Assembly (NCBI GenBank): GCA_021813325.1
Contig: JAKALA010000033.1
Span: 1 to 42,261, forward strand
Source of the DNA: a bacterium
GTDB taxonomy: Bacteria; Verrucomicrobiota; Verrucomicrobiia; Limisphaerales; UBA11358
DNA: 42,261 bases
Direction: 5' to 3'
Part shown: positions 1-7,491 of the stretch, piece after piece
Layout: every line of letters starts with the position of its first letter
How positions within the stretch are numbered: the first letter of the stretch is position 1
Position numbers and translations under genes: made by a program
Notes under the pieces: model-generated
What the model was told of the DNA's origin: nothing
The model's input: the letters and a program-made list of their open reading frames with translations, nothing else
The model's database searches: none

Positions 1-1219
1 GGCCGGTAAATGTGCTGGTAACGGGGAGCATATCGGCCAGATAACGGTGTTCGGAATACAGTTTACGATGCTCATAACGCCCCCACGTCCAGCCCGGCCA
101 CGTTTGGTAGAATAAATTTTTTGATGTGCTGGGCAGGTTGCTTTCAAAATACTGCGCCGAGTTCATCGCGTTGATGGCATTTTTGATAGCACCCGTTTTG
201 GCGTTCAGCCCGTCTTTCGATTTATCCCAAGCCCGGATCACAAAGAGCGCATTGAACGGAATGGTCTGCCCCTGCATGAGCGCGTGAATCTTCTTCTGCT
301 TTTTCTGCATCACGGTCAGCAGCGAGACTTTCTTTTCGCTGGCATAGTCGCCCGCGATGCGGTCGTGTGCTTTCTCCTCCTTGCTGATTTCCCGGGTGAT
401 AGGCAGCGGGTCAATGTTGACGGTGATGGTGAAGTCAAGCAGCCGCAGATTGGTGAGGCGTTGGATGATGCCCGGATAGGTCGTGCGCGGCCAGCGCGTC
501 AGTGTGATGACAGAATGATAATGGCCATCCAGATAAAACCCGAAATCGCTCTGGCCATTACCTTCGCTGTGCCAGCAATTTTCCTGAATCGAAAGTTCGG
601 GCGAAAAATCCTGGGCGGGATCAAAGTCAAACCGGTCGGCCAGTGACGGATTCAAGAACTGTTTGTAATGCTTGAAATGGTCAACGTCCGTCATAGGCAG
701 GATGCGCGTGCCGGTGCTGGCAAAAATATCCGTGATTTGGCCGTGAACGTGTTCAAACTCGCCTCGCAACTGGTCGAGAATCGTCCGGTAATACTCACGC
801 AACGCCGCGTTGCCGCTCGTCAGCTTGGGGGTGTTTTCCAAAGACCGCGAAATGTAAATGATGACGCGCTGCCGGCGCAGCTTGCGTTCCACCATTGCCT
901 GCCAGTAACGCACGAAGCGTTCATTGCGCGACCGTTTCGTCCAGATATTTTCAAACCGCTCCGTCTCCTGCTGAAACCGAAGCAGCTCGGCTTTGTAATC
1001 CGAATCGGAAAAGTATTGGATTTGCAACCGTTGGTCTTCGTGGAGCGATGCCAGCAGATGGCTCAATTGGTCTTGAAATTCGTTCAAGTCGGCAATCGGA
1101 CTGTTGGTGAGGTCGGGCGCTTCAAAGACAAAGCCTTTGGCGACGTAACCGCCGCGCCGTAGCGAATTGAACAGAATCAAATCGTTCACAAAGAATCCAT
1201 TGGGTGCGCGTTCAAACAT
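1..1219 (-). CDS. VirB4-like conjugation ATPase, N-terminal part (cut by window edge)
   Basis: About 406 residues are visible, starting at the ATG at 1219; the gene runs off the left edge. The protein is soluble and charged. It ends with a segment reading ADMLPVTSTFTG, which resembles the stretch just before the nucleotide-binding half of VirB4/TrbE/TraC ATPases. Walker motifs would lie outside the window and cannot be seen. VirB4 proteins energise assembly of type IV secretion and conjugation channels at the inner membrane. The start codon is three bases after the stop of the preceding small gene, so the genes are translationally close and in one operon with VirB2-like and VirB3-like genes. 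Assignment rests on that order and on the weak family resemblance. Confidence 0.65.
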   Translation of the reverse strand, partial: MFERAPNGFFVNDLILFNSLRRGGYVAKGFVFEAPDLTNSPIADLNEFQDQLSHLLASLHEDQRLQIQYFSDSDYKAELLRFQQETERFENIWTKRSRNERFVRYWQAMVERKLRRQRVIIYISRSLENTPKLTSGNAALREYYRTILDQLRGEFEHVHGQITDIFASTGTRILPMTDVDHFKHYKQFLNPSLADRFDFDPAQDFSPELSIQENCWHSEGNGQSDFGFYLDGHYHSVITLTRWPRTTYPGIIQRLTNLRLLDFTITVNIDPLPITREISKEEKAHDRIAGDYASEKKVSLLTVMQKKQKKIHALMQGQTIPFNALFVIRAWDKSKDGLNAKTGAIKNAINAMNSAQYFESNLPSTSKNLFYQTWPGWTWGRYEHRKLYSEHRYLADMLPVTSTFTG

Positions 1220-1222
1220 AAA

Positions 1223-1501
1223 TCAAATGCGTAGGGATTTGCCCTGCTTGGCCGCGTCCATCACCTGCTGGACACGGATTAAATCGTTCACCAATTGCTC
1301 GACGGTGCGGGCGCGGTTGATTTCGTTGATGGCGATGCAGGCTTCCCGAATGTGCGCCAGCGCCCGTTCCATGTGCGCCGGTGCGGTGTTACCAAAGCCG
1401 TGCGTATGCAGGCCGGTTCGCAATGCGGCTTCGGCGGCGTTGAGTTGGCCCAGCAACGCCTGCCGCTGATTTTCAATGGCTTTGAGATCCTCGGAATTCA
1501 T
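1223..1501 (-). CDS. small helical protein of the conjugation operon, function unknown
   Basis: 92 residues, charged and predicted almost entirely alpha-helical, with no signal peptide or membrane segment. I do not recognise the family. Its ATG overlaps the stop of the upstream VirB3-like gene in an ATGA arrangement (1498-1501), and the VirB4-like gene begins three bases after its stop, so it is very likely a real, co-translated part of the transfer operon. A coiled-coil accessory or chaperone role for the channel is possible but is only a guess from position. Confidence 0.6.
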   Translation of the reverse strand: MNSEDLKAIENQRQALLGQLNAAEAALRTGLHTHGFGNTAPAHMERALAHIREACIAINEINRARTVEQLVNDLIRVQQVMDAAKQGKSLRI

Positions 1502-1833
1502 AGCAGCGGATGAGCGCAGGAACGATGAGCTTCGGGACTAAAGCCGCGCCCTTTCACGGCGTATTCCAAAATGTCGCGGTCGTAACCGGGCGGCTTGCCC
1601 TGCCGCAATCCGAAGATGTAAGCGAGGCAAACCAGCACCGGCACGAGCGCCACAAAGAAGGACACACCCAGCGACGAACCCACGACGACGAGCAACACAA
1701 AGAACAGGGTGATGCCCGCACCGATGCCGCCAATGAGCCACCAAAACAAACCGCCTTCCAAACCCCAGGTGCGTCCCTGGGAGTCGGAGGCCGCATTGGT
1801 GTCGGTCAAGCGAAGTTCACTTTTCGTGCTCAT
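1498..1833 (-). CDS. VirB3-like inner-membrane conjugation protein
   Basis: 111 residues from the ATG at 1833; an upstream TTG at 1854 would add seven residues but is less likely. Residues about 30-75 form two adjacent strongly hydrophobic segments, followed by a polar tail containing GKPPGYDRDILE. Two short membrane spans followed by a conserved polar tail, placed between a VirB2-like pilin gene and a VirB4-like ATPase gene, match the VirB3/TrbD layout of type IV secretion operons. VirB3 sits in the inner membrane and works with VirB4. The stop overlaps the next start by four bases. Confidence 0.6.
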   Translation of the reverse strand: MSTKSELRLTDTNAASDSQGRTWGLEGGLFWWLIGGIGAGITLFFVLLVVVGSSLGVSFFVALVPVLVCLAYIFGLRQGKPPGYDRDILEYAVKGRGFSPEAHRSCAHPLL

Positions 1834-1875
1834 GGTGGTTTTGGCCGAAGACAATTGGGTGCAGGCACCGCCTGC

Positions 1876-2232
1876 TTAGAAGCTGCCAACGCCGACGGCG
1901 CTGTTCGAGTCGAGGCCGAAGATTTTATAGAAGGCAAACACCGCCGCCGGTGCCGCCGCAATAATTGCGCCGCCGATGATGGACATCTTGCCTTGGTCAA
2001 CATCGCCGCGCCGGATGGCGAAGCCACCGTAGATGACGGCGGAGATACCGAGCACAAAGCCGAACATCATAATTACGGCGAGACTGTTGCTGATGCCGGT
2101 CTTGAGATCGGTGGAGTTGAACCCGGTGCCTTGGGCGAAGGCGGGCAGGACGTTGAGCGCGAGCAAGGCCGCGACGGTGAACACGGAGCGCATACGCGCG
2201 CGGACCTTCTTTTGAACGAATAGTTTTTTCAT
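1876..2232 (-). CDS. VirB2/TrbC-like pilin
   Basis: 118 residues from the ATG at 2232. A basic N-terminus is followed by a hydrophobic signal segment ending near LPAFAQG. The mature part has two hydrophobic helices (around residues 50-70 and 82-105) separated by a short basic loop containing RRGDVDQGK. This is the usual plan of VirB2/TrbC pilins, which assemble into the conjugative pilus. It is the first gene of the visible transfer operon. A longer reading frame upstream reaches 2637 but lies over the divergent ATPase gene and lacks a signal-peptide start, so I chose the internal ATG. Confidence 0.7.
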   Translation of the reverse strand: MKKLFVQKKVRARMRSVFTVAALLALNVLPAFAQGTGFNSTDLKTGISNSLAVIMMFGFVLGISAVIYGGFAIRRGDVDQGKMSIIGGAIIAAAPAAVFAFYKIFGLDSNSAVGVGSF

Positions 2233-2254
2233 AGTTTCAGTTATTTTTGTTTCG

Positions 2255-2272
2255 CGGCGGAGACTTCCGCCG
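2255..2272. repeat. perfect 7-bp hairpin in the divergent conjugation promoter region
   Basis: CGGCGGA, four-base loop GACT, TCCGCCG. It lies between the pilin gene and the divergent AAA+ ATPase gene and could be an operator or a 5'-leader hairpin for the pilin transcript. Confidence 0.4.
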
Positions 2273-2308
2273 ATTGACGCGCCCATCATTTCATTTTTCC
2301 CAAGGCGG

Positions 2309-2329
2309 TTTGTTTCATTTTGAAACAAA
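2309..2329. promoter_or_regulatory. perfect inverted repeat before the Clp-like ATPase gene
   Basis: TTTGTTTC, five-base spacer, GAAACAAA: eight-base arms with no mismatch. It ends nine bases before the ATG at 2338 and covers a TTG at 2320 that could otherwise be taken as the start. The symmetry suggests a binding site for a dimeric regulator controlling one or both divergent genes. No regulator is identified. Confidence 0.45.
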
Positions 2330-2361
2330 GTAAAAAAATGTTTTTGGCAGGATTGAAGGCC

Positions 2362-3273
2362 ATGAATGCAACAACTTTTGATGTTCCAAAACTCGAACGC
2401 CTCCGCACAGTGGACGCCGTATTGCGCACGGAAATTCGCGGACAGAATCAAATCCTGCCGCGCGTGGTCTCGGTGGTGCAACGCGGCGAATTGAGCCTCA
2501 CCAAGCCCGCCCGCCCGCGCGGAAGCTTCCTCCTGCTCGGCCCCACGGGCGTGGGAAAAACGGAAACGGTGGTCGTGCTGACGAATCAAATATTCGGCGC
2601 GGAAAAACTTTTTCGTTTCGACATGTCGGAGTTTCAAACGCAGGAATCACTCGGCTTGCTATTAGGCGCGCGGCTCGGTGAAAAGGGCTATCTGGGGGCG
2701 GTGCGCGAACGCGCGGCGGAAGGATCGCTATTGTTCGACGAGGCGGAGAAGGCGCATCCTCGCGTGCTGGACATTTTGTTACAACTGCTCGATGCCGCCC
2801 GCATCACGGTGGCGACGGGACAGACATTGGATTTCAGCGGGTTCTATGTCTGGCTGACATCAAACATCGGCTCGGCGGAACTGATGACGCTGCAACATTC
2901 CAATGACGCGACATTGGAACGCCATGTCCTTTCCCGCGCACAGCAGGCGTTGCGCCCGGAAATTTTCGCCCGCATCACGGAAAAACTCGTGTTCAACCGC
3001 CTGAGCTACGAACACCAGTTGGAGATAGCCGAAAAGTTTTTGGCGCGGGAAATAGAGTTTTTTGCCGCGCGCGGTCACAAGCTGGAATTGGACAAGGCGG
3101 TTTTGCCGTTCCTCGTGCGAAAGGGATTTCACCCCAAACTCGGAGCGCGTCCGATGCGCGATGCGGTGGAAAAACTGGTGGGCGACGCGCTGGCGGTGAA
3201 ATTGCTGGCCGGGCAAGATCGCGGCGGCAGGTTGCAAGTGGACGAATCGCGCGACTGTCTTGTTGTCGGCTGA
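2362..3273 (+). CDS. single-module Clp/HSP100-type AAA+ ATPase
   Basis: 303 residues from the ATG at 2362, which has AGGA nine bases upstream; ATG 2338 and TTG 2320 are alternatives in the same frame. Walker A is GPTGVGKT (about residues 60-67), Walker B LLFDEAEK (about 123-130), sensor 1 is TSNIG (about 166-170), and a GARPMR sensor-2 motif lies in a C-terminal small domain. This corresponds to the second ATPase module of ClpA/ClpB plus the C-terminal D2-small domain. The N-domain, first module and ClpB middle coiled coil are all missing. The protein probably forms a ring that remodels proteins. Being divergent from a transfer operon, it may serve conjugation or element maintenance, but that is inference. 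Confidence 0.75.
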   Translation: MNATTFDVPKLERLRTVDAVLRTEIRGQNQILPRVVSVVQRGELSLTKPARPRGSFLLLGPTGVGKTETVVVLTNQIFGAEKLFRFDMSEFQTQESLGLLLGARLGEKGYLGAVRERAAEGSLLFDEAEKAHPRVLDILLQLLDAARITVATGQTLDFSGFYVWLTSNIGSAELMTLQHSNDATLERHVLSRAQQALRPEIFARITEKLVFNRLSYEHQLEIAEKFLAREIEFFAARGHKLELDKAVLPFLVRKGFHPKLGARPMRDAVEKLVGDALAVKLLAGQDRGGRLQVDESRDCLVVG

Positions 3274-3341
3274 ATATATTCGTTTCGTTTTCAACTCACG
3301 CAGCGACAGGTGTGCGCGATGGAAACCTAAAGGTGGGCCTT

Positions 3342-3430
3342 GGCGGCGGCGGGAATGTCAATCGAGGAACGGAAAGCGGCGAGTCTTGTTTGAGCCGACC
3401 CGTAGTATCGTTGACATTCTCGCCGTCGCC
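3342..3430. repeat. imperfect 20-bp inverted repeat
   Basis: The left arm (3342-3361) and right arm (3411-3430) are complementary over 20 bases with two mismatches, around a 49-base loop. The right arm contains the TTGACA of the putative promoter. It may be a cruciform, a repeat-element end pair or a structured RNA. Confidence 0.5.
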
Positions 3431-3437
3431 ATATAAT
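3411..3437 (+). promoter_or_regulatory. near-consensus sigma-70-type promoter facing non-coding DNA
   Basis: TTGACA at 3411-3416 and TATAAT at 3432-3437 are both perfect hexamers, but the spacer is 15 bases rather than the preferred 17. No credible gene follows on the plus strand, so a small RNA is one possible product. Confidence 0.35.
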
Positions 3438-3774
3438 TGCCCGCCGGTTTCATCGCGCTGCGGATGCGACGTTTATCTGGCTGCATAAGCCGCCATCGCA
3501 CATGGCTGCTTGAGCAATTGCACAACGATGAGGAATTGAATTTGAAGCCCGCTTCGGTCGGCGGTTGGCGGGCGGAGGAAGTGAAGTGCAGGCGCAGCGA
3601 CGATTTTAGGAACGGAGCCGGAACGCAACGCCGCTGCCAACCGCCGACGGAAGCGGACGCGGCTGCGTTTCCAATCTTCCGCCCAAGGGACGAGCGGGCG
3701 GGAAATGACGAAGGCGGGCCGCAGCGACATTAGCGCGGCCGCCGTGTCAGTTCCCGCCCGTTGGTCCCGGCGGC

Positions 3775-4611
3775 TTACTCCAGATTGATAAATAGGTGGC
3801 TTTCGCCGATGTCCTTTTCATCCGGCAAAAATGCCCCGCCTCGTTTGGTGCATAAACCCTGACAGATTTTTCGCAATGCTTTCCGTTTTGCCGACGACTT
3901 CGGCAGTTTGATCAACAGCCGGTCGGCAAATTGTTTCCCACGTCTGCCCGCATAAATGACGGCAGCAATGACGGTTTCCGCACCGGCAGCATATAGCTTT
4001 TCCACAAATTGAAGCGCCGCCTTTGCTGTGCGAAATCTTGCAAGCGAGCGAAGGTCGGGATTTTTGGTCGCGCTCAACCATTGCCGGGCTTCGGCGTGGT
4101 TTTTTTCCAAAAGGGATTCGATAAATAATTCATGCTCTTTGCGTTTCAAAGCCTGCCCTTCACGGGCAACGCGGCCAGCCGGTTGTCCATCGTGTTGCGG
4201 CCAGTCAGGATGCTTCCGGGCGGCTTTCAAATAGTCGGCGCGGGAAACATCCACGTTGCTGATGTAATAGGTTTCTTGAACCAGCGTGCCGTCCCGCAGC
4301 CAAAGCCGCATCCGTCCGAAAAACTTGCCGTTGAACGAATTGATCTCCAGCCGCAATTTTCCGTTTTGATGCCAGTAACGCTGCGTGCCGGTGCCGTGGT
4401 TCATGGTGAAGGAACCGAGCAACCGCCCCTTTTCATTCCATTGGCGGCTGATGCCATGCAAACGACCGTGGCGGTAGCGCAATTCCTCGGCCAGATTGCC
4501 GGTGTAATGCCAAGTGCGGCAAAAGCCGTGAAACAGTCCTTCCACTTCCCGATTTTCCAAGCGGATTTGTCCGTTACGGTAATAAAACCGTTGTATGAGA
4601 CATTTCGGCAT
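3775..4611 (-). CDS. MORN-repeat (YwqK-type) protein with unknown C-terminal domain
   Basis: 278 residues. Residues about 9-120 hold four or five degenerate MORN-2 repeats of the form Y/W..NG.L..E....G..HG, for example YYRNGQIRLENREVEG and YWHQNGKLRLEINSFNGK. This is the repeat found in YwqK-type proteins, one member of which is an immunity-type antitoxin in Bacillus. Residues about 120-278 form a charged helical region ending in a Lys-rich segment and a short acidic tail, which I do not recognise. There is no signal peptide. No toxin partner is recognisable next to it. The upstream TTAAC/GTTAA palindrome (4621-4633) may regulate it. Confidence 0.6.
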   Translation of the reverse strand: MPKCLIQRFYYRNGQIRLENREVEGLFHGFCRTWHYTGNLAEELRYRHGRLHGISRQWNEKGRLLGSFTMNHGTGTQRYWHQNGKLRLEINSFNGKFFGRMRLWLRDGTLVQETYYISNVDVSRADYLKAARKHPDWPQHDGQPAGRVAREGQALKRKEHELFIESLLEKNHAEARQWLSATKNPDLRSLARFRTAKAALQFVEKLYAAGAETVIAAVIYAGRRGKQFADRLLIKLPKSSAKRKALRKICQGLCTKRGGAFLPDEKDIGESHLFINLE

Positions 4612-4971
4612 GTTTTCAAATTAACTGTGTTAATGAGTTGCGCCAGCAGCGTTGACGGCAGGGCCATTTGGACGGCAAAGAAACAGCATAGTGCGCGAAA
4701 GAACAATTTGTGTTTTTAATTTTCATACCTTGATTGGATGGAGGTTTTCTTTCTGCCGTTGAACTGACTGAATAAAGAAAACACACAATCCTTGGCCGTC
4801 CCTTTCGCAAATACCCTCGAAAGGCACGGCAAATCTCTCACAGCGGGCAAATTTGGGTGGTAAATCACAATTGCTGGAGATTGCTTGACCACTCTAATCA
4901 GAACGCCGGGACGCCTGCAAGCCTTTTGATGTGACCTGAATCGAACATTTTCTTCATTAGACATTGCTAAC
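4612..4971. other. divergent intergenic region between MORN gene and XRE regulator
   Basis: About 360 bases without a supportable gene. It contains the palindrome at 4621-4633 next to the MORN gene start, and AT-rich stretches around 4700-4740 that could hold promoters. A long minus-strand frame crossing 4716-5423 runs antisense through the XRE gene and has no domain, so I read it as a shadow. Confidence 0.5.
4621..4633. promoter_or_regulatory. TTAAC-N3-GTTAA palindrome upstream of MORN gene
   Basis: Perfect five-base arms separated by TGT, ten bases before the MORN gene start codon. A plausible operator; the neighbouring XRE regulator is a candidate ligand, by position only. Confidence 0.3.
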
Positions 4972-5283
4972 GTGGCGAGTATCAAAAAAGTCTCTCCACC
5001 GCTAAACCTGATTGGAAAACAAGTCCGTGACTTGCGCGACCGCAAGGGATGGACGCAGGAAGATTTATCCGCAAAATTGCAAGTATTTGGTTGGGATGTC
5101 AGCCGGGAATCACTTGCCAAGCTGGAAACGCAGCAACGGCGTGTTCCTGATGGGGAGCTTTTCATTCTGGCGAAGATTTTTGGAACGAGGACGGACGATC
5201 TATTTCCTGATAACGTGAACATCAAAAAATTGGGTCCCGATTTTCGGATGCGGTTGTCCCGCAATCGCGTCAAAAGCAAATGA
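4972..5283 (+). CDS. XRE-family helix-turn-helix regulator
   Basis: 103 residues, GTG start. Residues about 12-75 match the Cro/CI helix-turn-helix fold: IGKQVRDLRDRKGWTQEDLSAKLQ for helices 1-3 (two parts joined), then SRESLAKLE and a final helix GELFILAKIFG, followed by a DDLFP tail typical of XRE regulators. The C-terminus is a short basic tail. It is probably a DNA-binding transcription regulator of the accessory region or element. It is divergent from the MORN gene. No strong ribosome-binding site is seen, so an alternative start is possible. Confidence 0.75.
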   Translation: MASIKKVSPPLNLIGKQVRDLRDRKGWTQEDLSAKLQVFGWDVSRESLAKLETQQRRVPDGELFILAKIFGTRTDDLFPDNVNIKKLGPDFRMRLSRNRVKSK

Positions 5284-5340
5284 TCATGCCGCCTGTTTGT
5301 CACGCATGGTGGAGTCTTGGTTTGAAATGTGAAGAAAGCT

Positions 5341-5568
5341 TCACAAAAGCGTCTTGCCTTTGCTGGGGTGAATCCTGACCTCTTCCCGGATGACGGCACG
5401 GACTTTCGCTTCGATGCGTTCAACGAAGGTCATGCCAACCCGGCTGAATTTGTTGGCTGGCCGGATCGCAGCGGCTATTTCCAGCGCGGTTTGTTTTACC
5501 TTGCTGCGGCAAAGATGCGGAGTGGTATTGATGCTTTTGAGTGTGCCTGTCATTTCAATTGTTTCCAT
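5341..5568 (-). CDS. small basic protein, function unknown
   Basis: 75 residues. The ATG at 5568 has AAGAGA about seven bases upstream, a good ribosome-binding site by the standards of this window. The protein is basic, helical in its second half, and ends in SKGKTLL. It has no membrane segment. I do not recognise the family; size and charge would suit a nucleic-acid-binding or element-encoded protein. A plus-strand frame over the same DNA begins with GTG and looks less protein-like, so the minus-strand reading is preferred. Confidence 0.4.
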   Translation of the reverse strand: METIEMTGTLKSINTTPHLCRSKVKQTALEIAAAIRPANKFSRVGMTFVERIEAKVRAVIREEVRIHPSKGKTLL

Positions 5569-6182
5569 AATTTTTCTCTTGGTTGCGGCGTTGATTCATT
5601 CAACGACACCACTATTTTATCAGTCGCACTTCTACTAAACCGTAAATGTGGCAACTGTCTCCTTGTAAACATTGAGCAAAACCATCGTAACTGCCGATGC
5701 TTGACACAAAAGGACGCTGATTTTATGCGGGGCAACCAGTCTGATTTTCAAATTTGACTCCATTTCTATTCAGTGTTTTCAATGCGAGAAATAGTTTAAG
5801 AATTTTTTACTGGTGCAAACCGCAGGGGTAATTGCCGGGCGAGTTTGGGTCTGGATTTTGTCATTGTTTCATCTACTGCCTGTGTCCGCCGGATTCGGCG
5901 TCGCGGAACGGAACGAAGCGTAAGCAACCAGTGGCCGGGCAGGGTCGGACGCGGTTGCGAAGCGCAGTGAAGTGAAGCGATCCCGAACCGGACGGACTCA
6001 GGCGCTGAATGGCGGCGGCAGTCTGCGGTTTTCAGCAGGTTTCGGAGAAACCAGCGGCGCAGCCCGGTGCGGAAAACCGCAGTCTGCCGACGCCCTAAGC
6101 AACTTGACTATACTTTCTTGGTCGCCGAAGGGTAGCGAGCTATACGCGAAAGTGTGAATGCACACGGGCGTCCCGCCCAGAT
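5569..6182. other. 600-bp non-coding stretch with a nested inverted repeat
   Basis: No supportable gene. The left part (to about 5880) is AT-richer and may carry the promoter for the minus-strand small gene. The right part is GC-rich and contains words such as GAAGCG and GTGAAGTGAAGCG like those near 3580, then the nested inverted repeat at 6016-6089. Confidence 0.5.
6016..6089. repeat. nested inverted repeat (18-bp arms enclosing a second hairpin)
   Basis: The outer arms (6016-6033 and 6072-6089) match over 18 bases with one mismatch. Inside lies a perfect six-base hairpin GGTTTC-GGA-GAAACC (6038-6052). The pattern resembles a structured interspersed repeat or a folded RNA rather than a simple terminator, as no T-run follows. 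Confidence 0.55.
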
Positions 6183-6482
6183 TTGTCACGCAAATGCCAA
6201 GAAGCGTGGCTTGCAAAAACTGTTGGGGTTGCCGACGATCTGAACAATTCAATGACCATTGTTGACGCTTGGTGCGAGGCGGCGGGATACGCCGACACAC
6301 AAACTGCAAAGTCTTTGAAATACAGATTTATCATGGGGACGCGCCACATGTCTTACGCCTATCGGGAAGACACGCAAGAAGGAAGCTGGCGGACAATCTC
6401 AGATTCAATTTGGAACTGGGGCAGCGACATTAGCCACGACTGGTATGACATCAATTATCAAACCCGGCAGGTTTATCCATAG
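6183..6482 (+). CDS. short unknown protein or C-terminal remnant
   Basis: 99 residues if begun at the TTG at 6183, or 77 from the ATG at 6252; neither start has a clear ribosome-binding site. The composition, rich in Trp, Tyr and Asp with no signal peptide, is protein-like and resembles the tail of a larger protein, so it may be a remnant of a disrupted gene. It overlaps the next gene by 38 bases in another frame. I do not recognise the family. Confidence 0.35.
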   Translation: MSRKCQEAWLAKTVGVADDLNNSMTIVDAWCEAAGYADTQTAKSLKYRFIMGTRHMSYAYREDTQEGSWRTISDSIWNWGSDISHDWYDINYQTRQVYP

Positions 6483-7491
6483 CCGCAGACATTTCAAGAC
6501 GACCATCGGATTGTCCATTCTGCTTCTGGCGTTGGTTTGCCGGGGGCAGGTGGACAACCCTCAAATGGAATTTGCCTCCCGTTTGAACCTTTCGACCAAT
6601 GTTGAAATCATCAACAAAATTCCAAAGTCGCACCTGAAGCGGCTGCCTGAATCGCTTCCGGTTTTCCGCTACTCAGGAAAACCGCGAATGTTTCTGACAA
6701 ACGGCTTGCAAATATTGCTGGAGCAATCGGCATTTGCCGGGACGAATCTCACAGACTTGTTGCATAGCACAAATTGGGATTCGATTGAGAGTGGCTTCTC
6801 CCTCAAGAACAAGAAACGTCCGCCGGATACGTTTTCATTCAATCCATTGAGAGGCGAGATACTTGTCGAGAATATCGAGCGCAAAACCACAATTCCGCAA
6901 TCGGACACCGTCCCAACTTTTGATGAGATCCAGAGACGCTTGTTGAAGCTGACCGAAATGCTCGGCGTGAAAGCGAATGAAATGGAATTGTCGAACGGCG
7001 TCGTCAAAGTCACCTGCGGCGACGCCAAGACCTCTGCGTGGAGCGGCCACGGGATGGAACGCATTCATTTTGTGAACGAACGATGGGCGACTATTCCACG
7101 CGGAGTTAAAGGTTATTCCAGTTGGCTTTTCGAGGATAAAATTGCATTGAACTACCGAGTGGATAACCGCTTGATAAAATTCTCAATTCACTGGCCGGAA
7201 ATCGAAGCAGTCCGCACCAATCGCCTGCTAACGGTTGCCAATATGATTGGCAAAATTGAGCAGAACGACGCCTTGACCGATGCCACTGACATCCCAGGCC
7301 AAGACGTGACTCGAATCACGCTAAAAGACATAGAAATCCAATACTACAACCGCCAGCCTGCTGGTTTTCACGGAATGACACCCCTCAAAACGGACATTTA
7401 TCCCATCGCAGCGATTCTGGCGACATTCAAATCCAAGAGCGGGCAAACAGAAGATGCGGGAATCTATTTTCCTATATTGGAATCGCCATGA
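6445..7491 (+). CDS. secreted protein of unknown function
   Basis: 348 residues. A basic N-terminus (RRHFK) and a hydrophobic stretch at about residues 18-33 ending VCRGQV look like a signal peptide, so the protein is probably periplasmic or outer-membrane-attached. The mature part is mixed alpha/beta with no motif I recognise. Its stop overlaps the CHAP gene start in an ATGA (7488-7491), so the two are translationally coupled and probably act together. The start overlaps the preceding short frame by 38 bases. Confidence 0.6.
   Translation: MTSIIKPGRFIHSRRHFKTTIGLSILLLALVCRGQVDNPQMEFASRLNLSTNVEIINKIPKSHLKRLPESLPVFRYSGKPRMFLTNGLQILLEQSAFAGTNLTDLLHSTNWDSIESGFSLKNKKRPPDTFSFNPLRGEILVENIERKTTIPQSDTVPTFDEIQRRLLKLTEMLGVKANEMELSNGVVKVTCGDAKTSAWSGHGMERIHFVNERWATIPRGVKGYSSWLFEDKIALNYRVDNRLIKFSIHWPEIEAVRTNRLLTVANMIGKIEQNDALTDATDIPGQDVTRITLKDIEIQYYNRQPAGFHGMTPLKTDIYPIAAILATFKSKSGQTEDAGIYFPILESP

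Larger units (their letters stand above)
3274..3774. other. 500-bp non-coding stretch with a strong promoter and structured repeats
   Basis: No credible gene is seen here; open frames on both strands are low-complexity and rich in Arg/Pro. The left part holds an imperfect 20-bp inverted repeat (3342-3430) and near-consensus promoter hexamers (3411-3437). The right part (about 3560-3740) is GC-rich with short runs such as GAAGTGAAGTG that resemble the non-coding stretch near 5960. A 14-base word, GCAGCGACATTAGC, at 3721 recurs at 6421. Confidence 0.5.

Noticed and set aside
3437-3733. 98-residue plus-strand frame
   Set aside because: Arg/Pro-rich low-complexity translation of GC-rich non-coding DNA with no proper start.
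4716-5423. 235-residue minus-strand frame
   Set aside because: It runs antisense through the XRE regulator and the adjacent spacer, has no domain or signal, and the XRE reading is clear.
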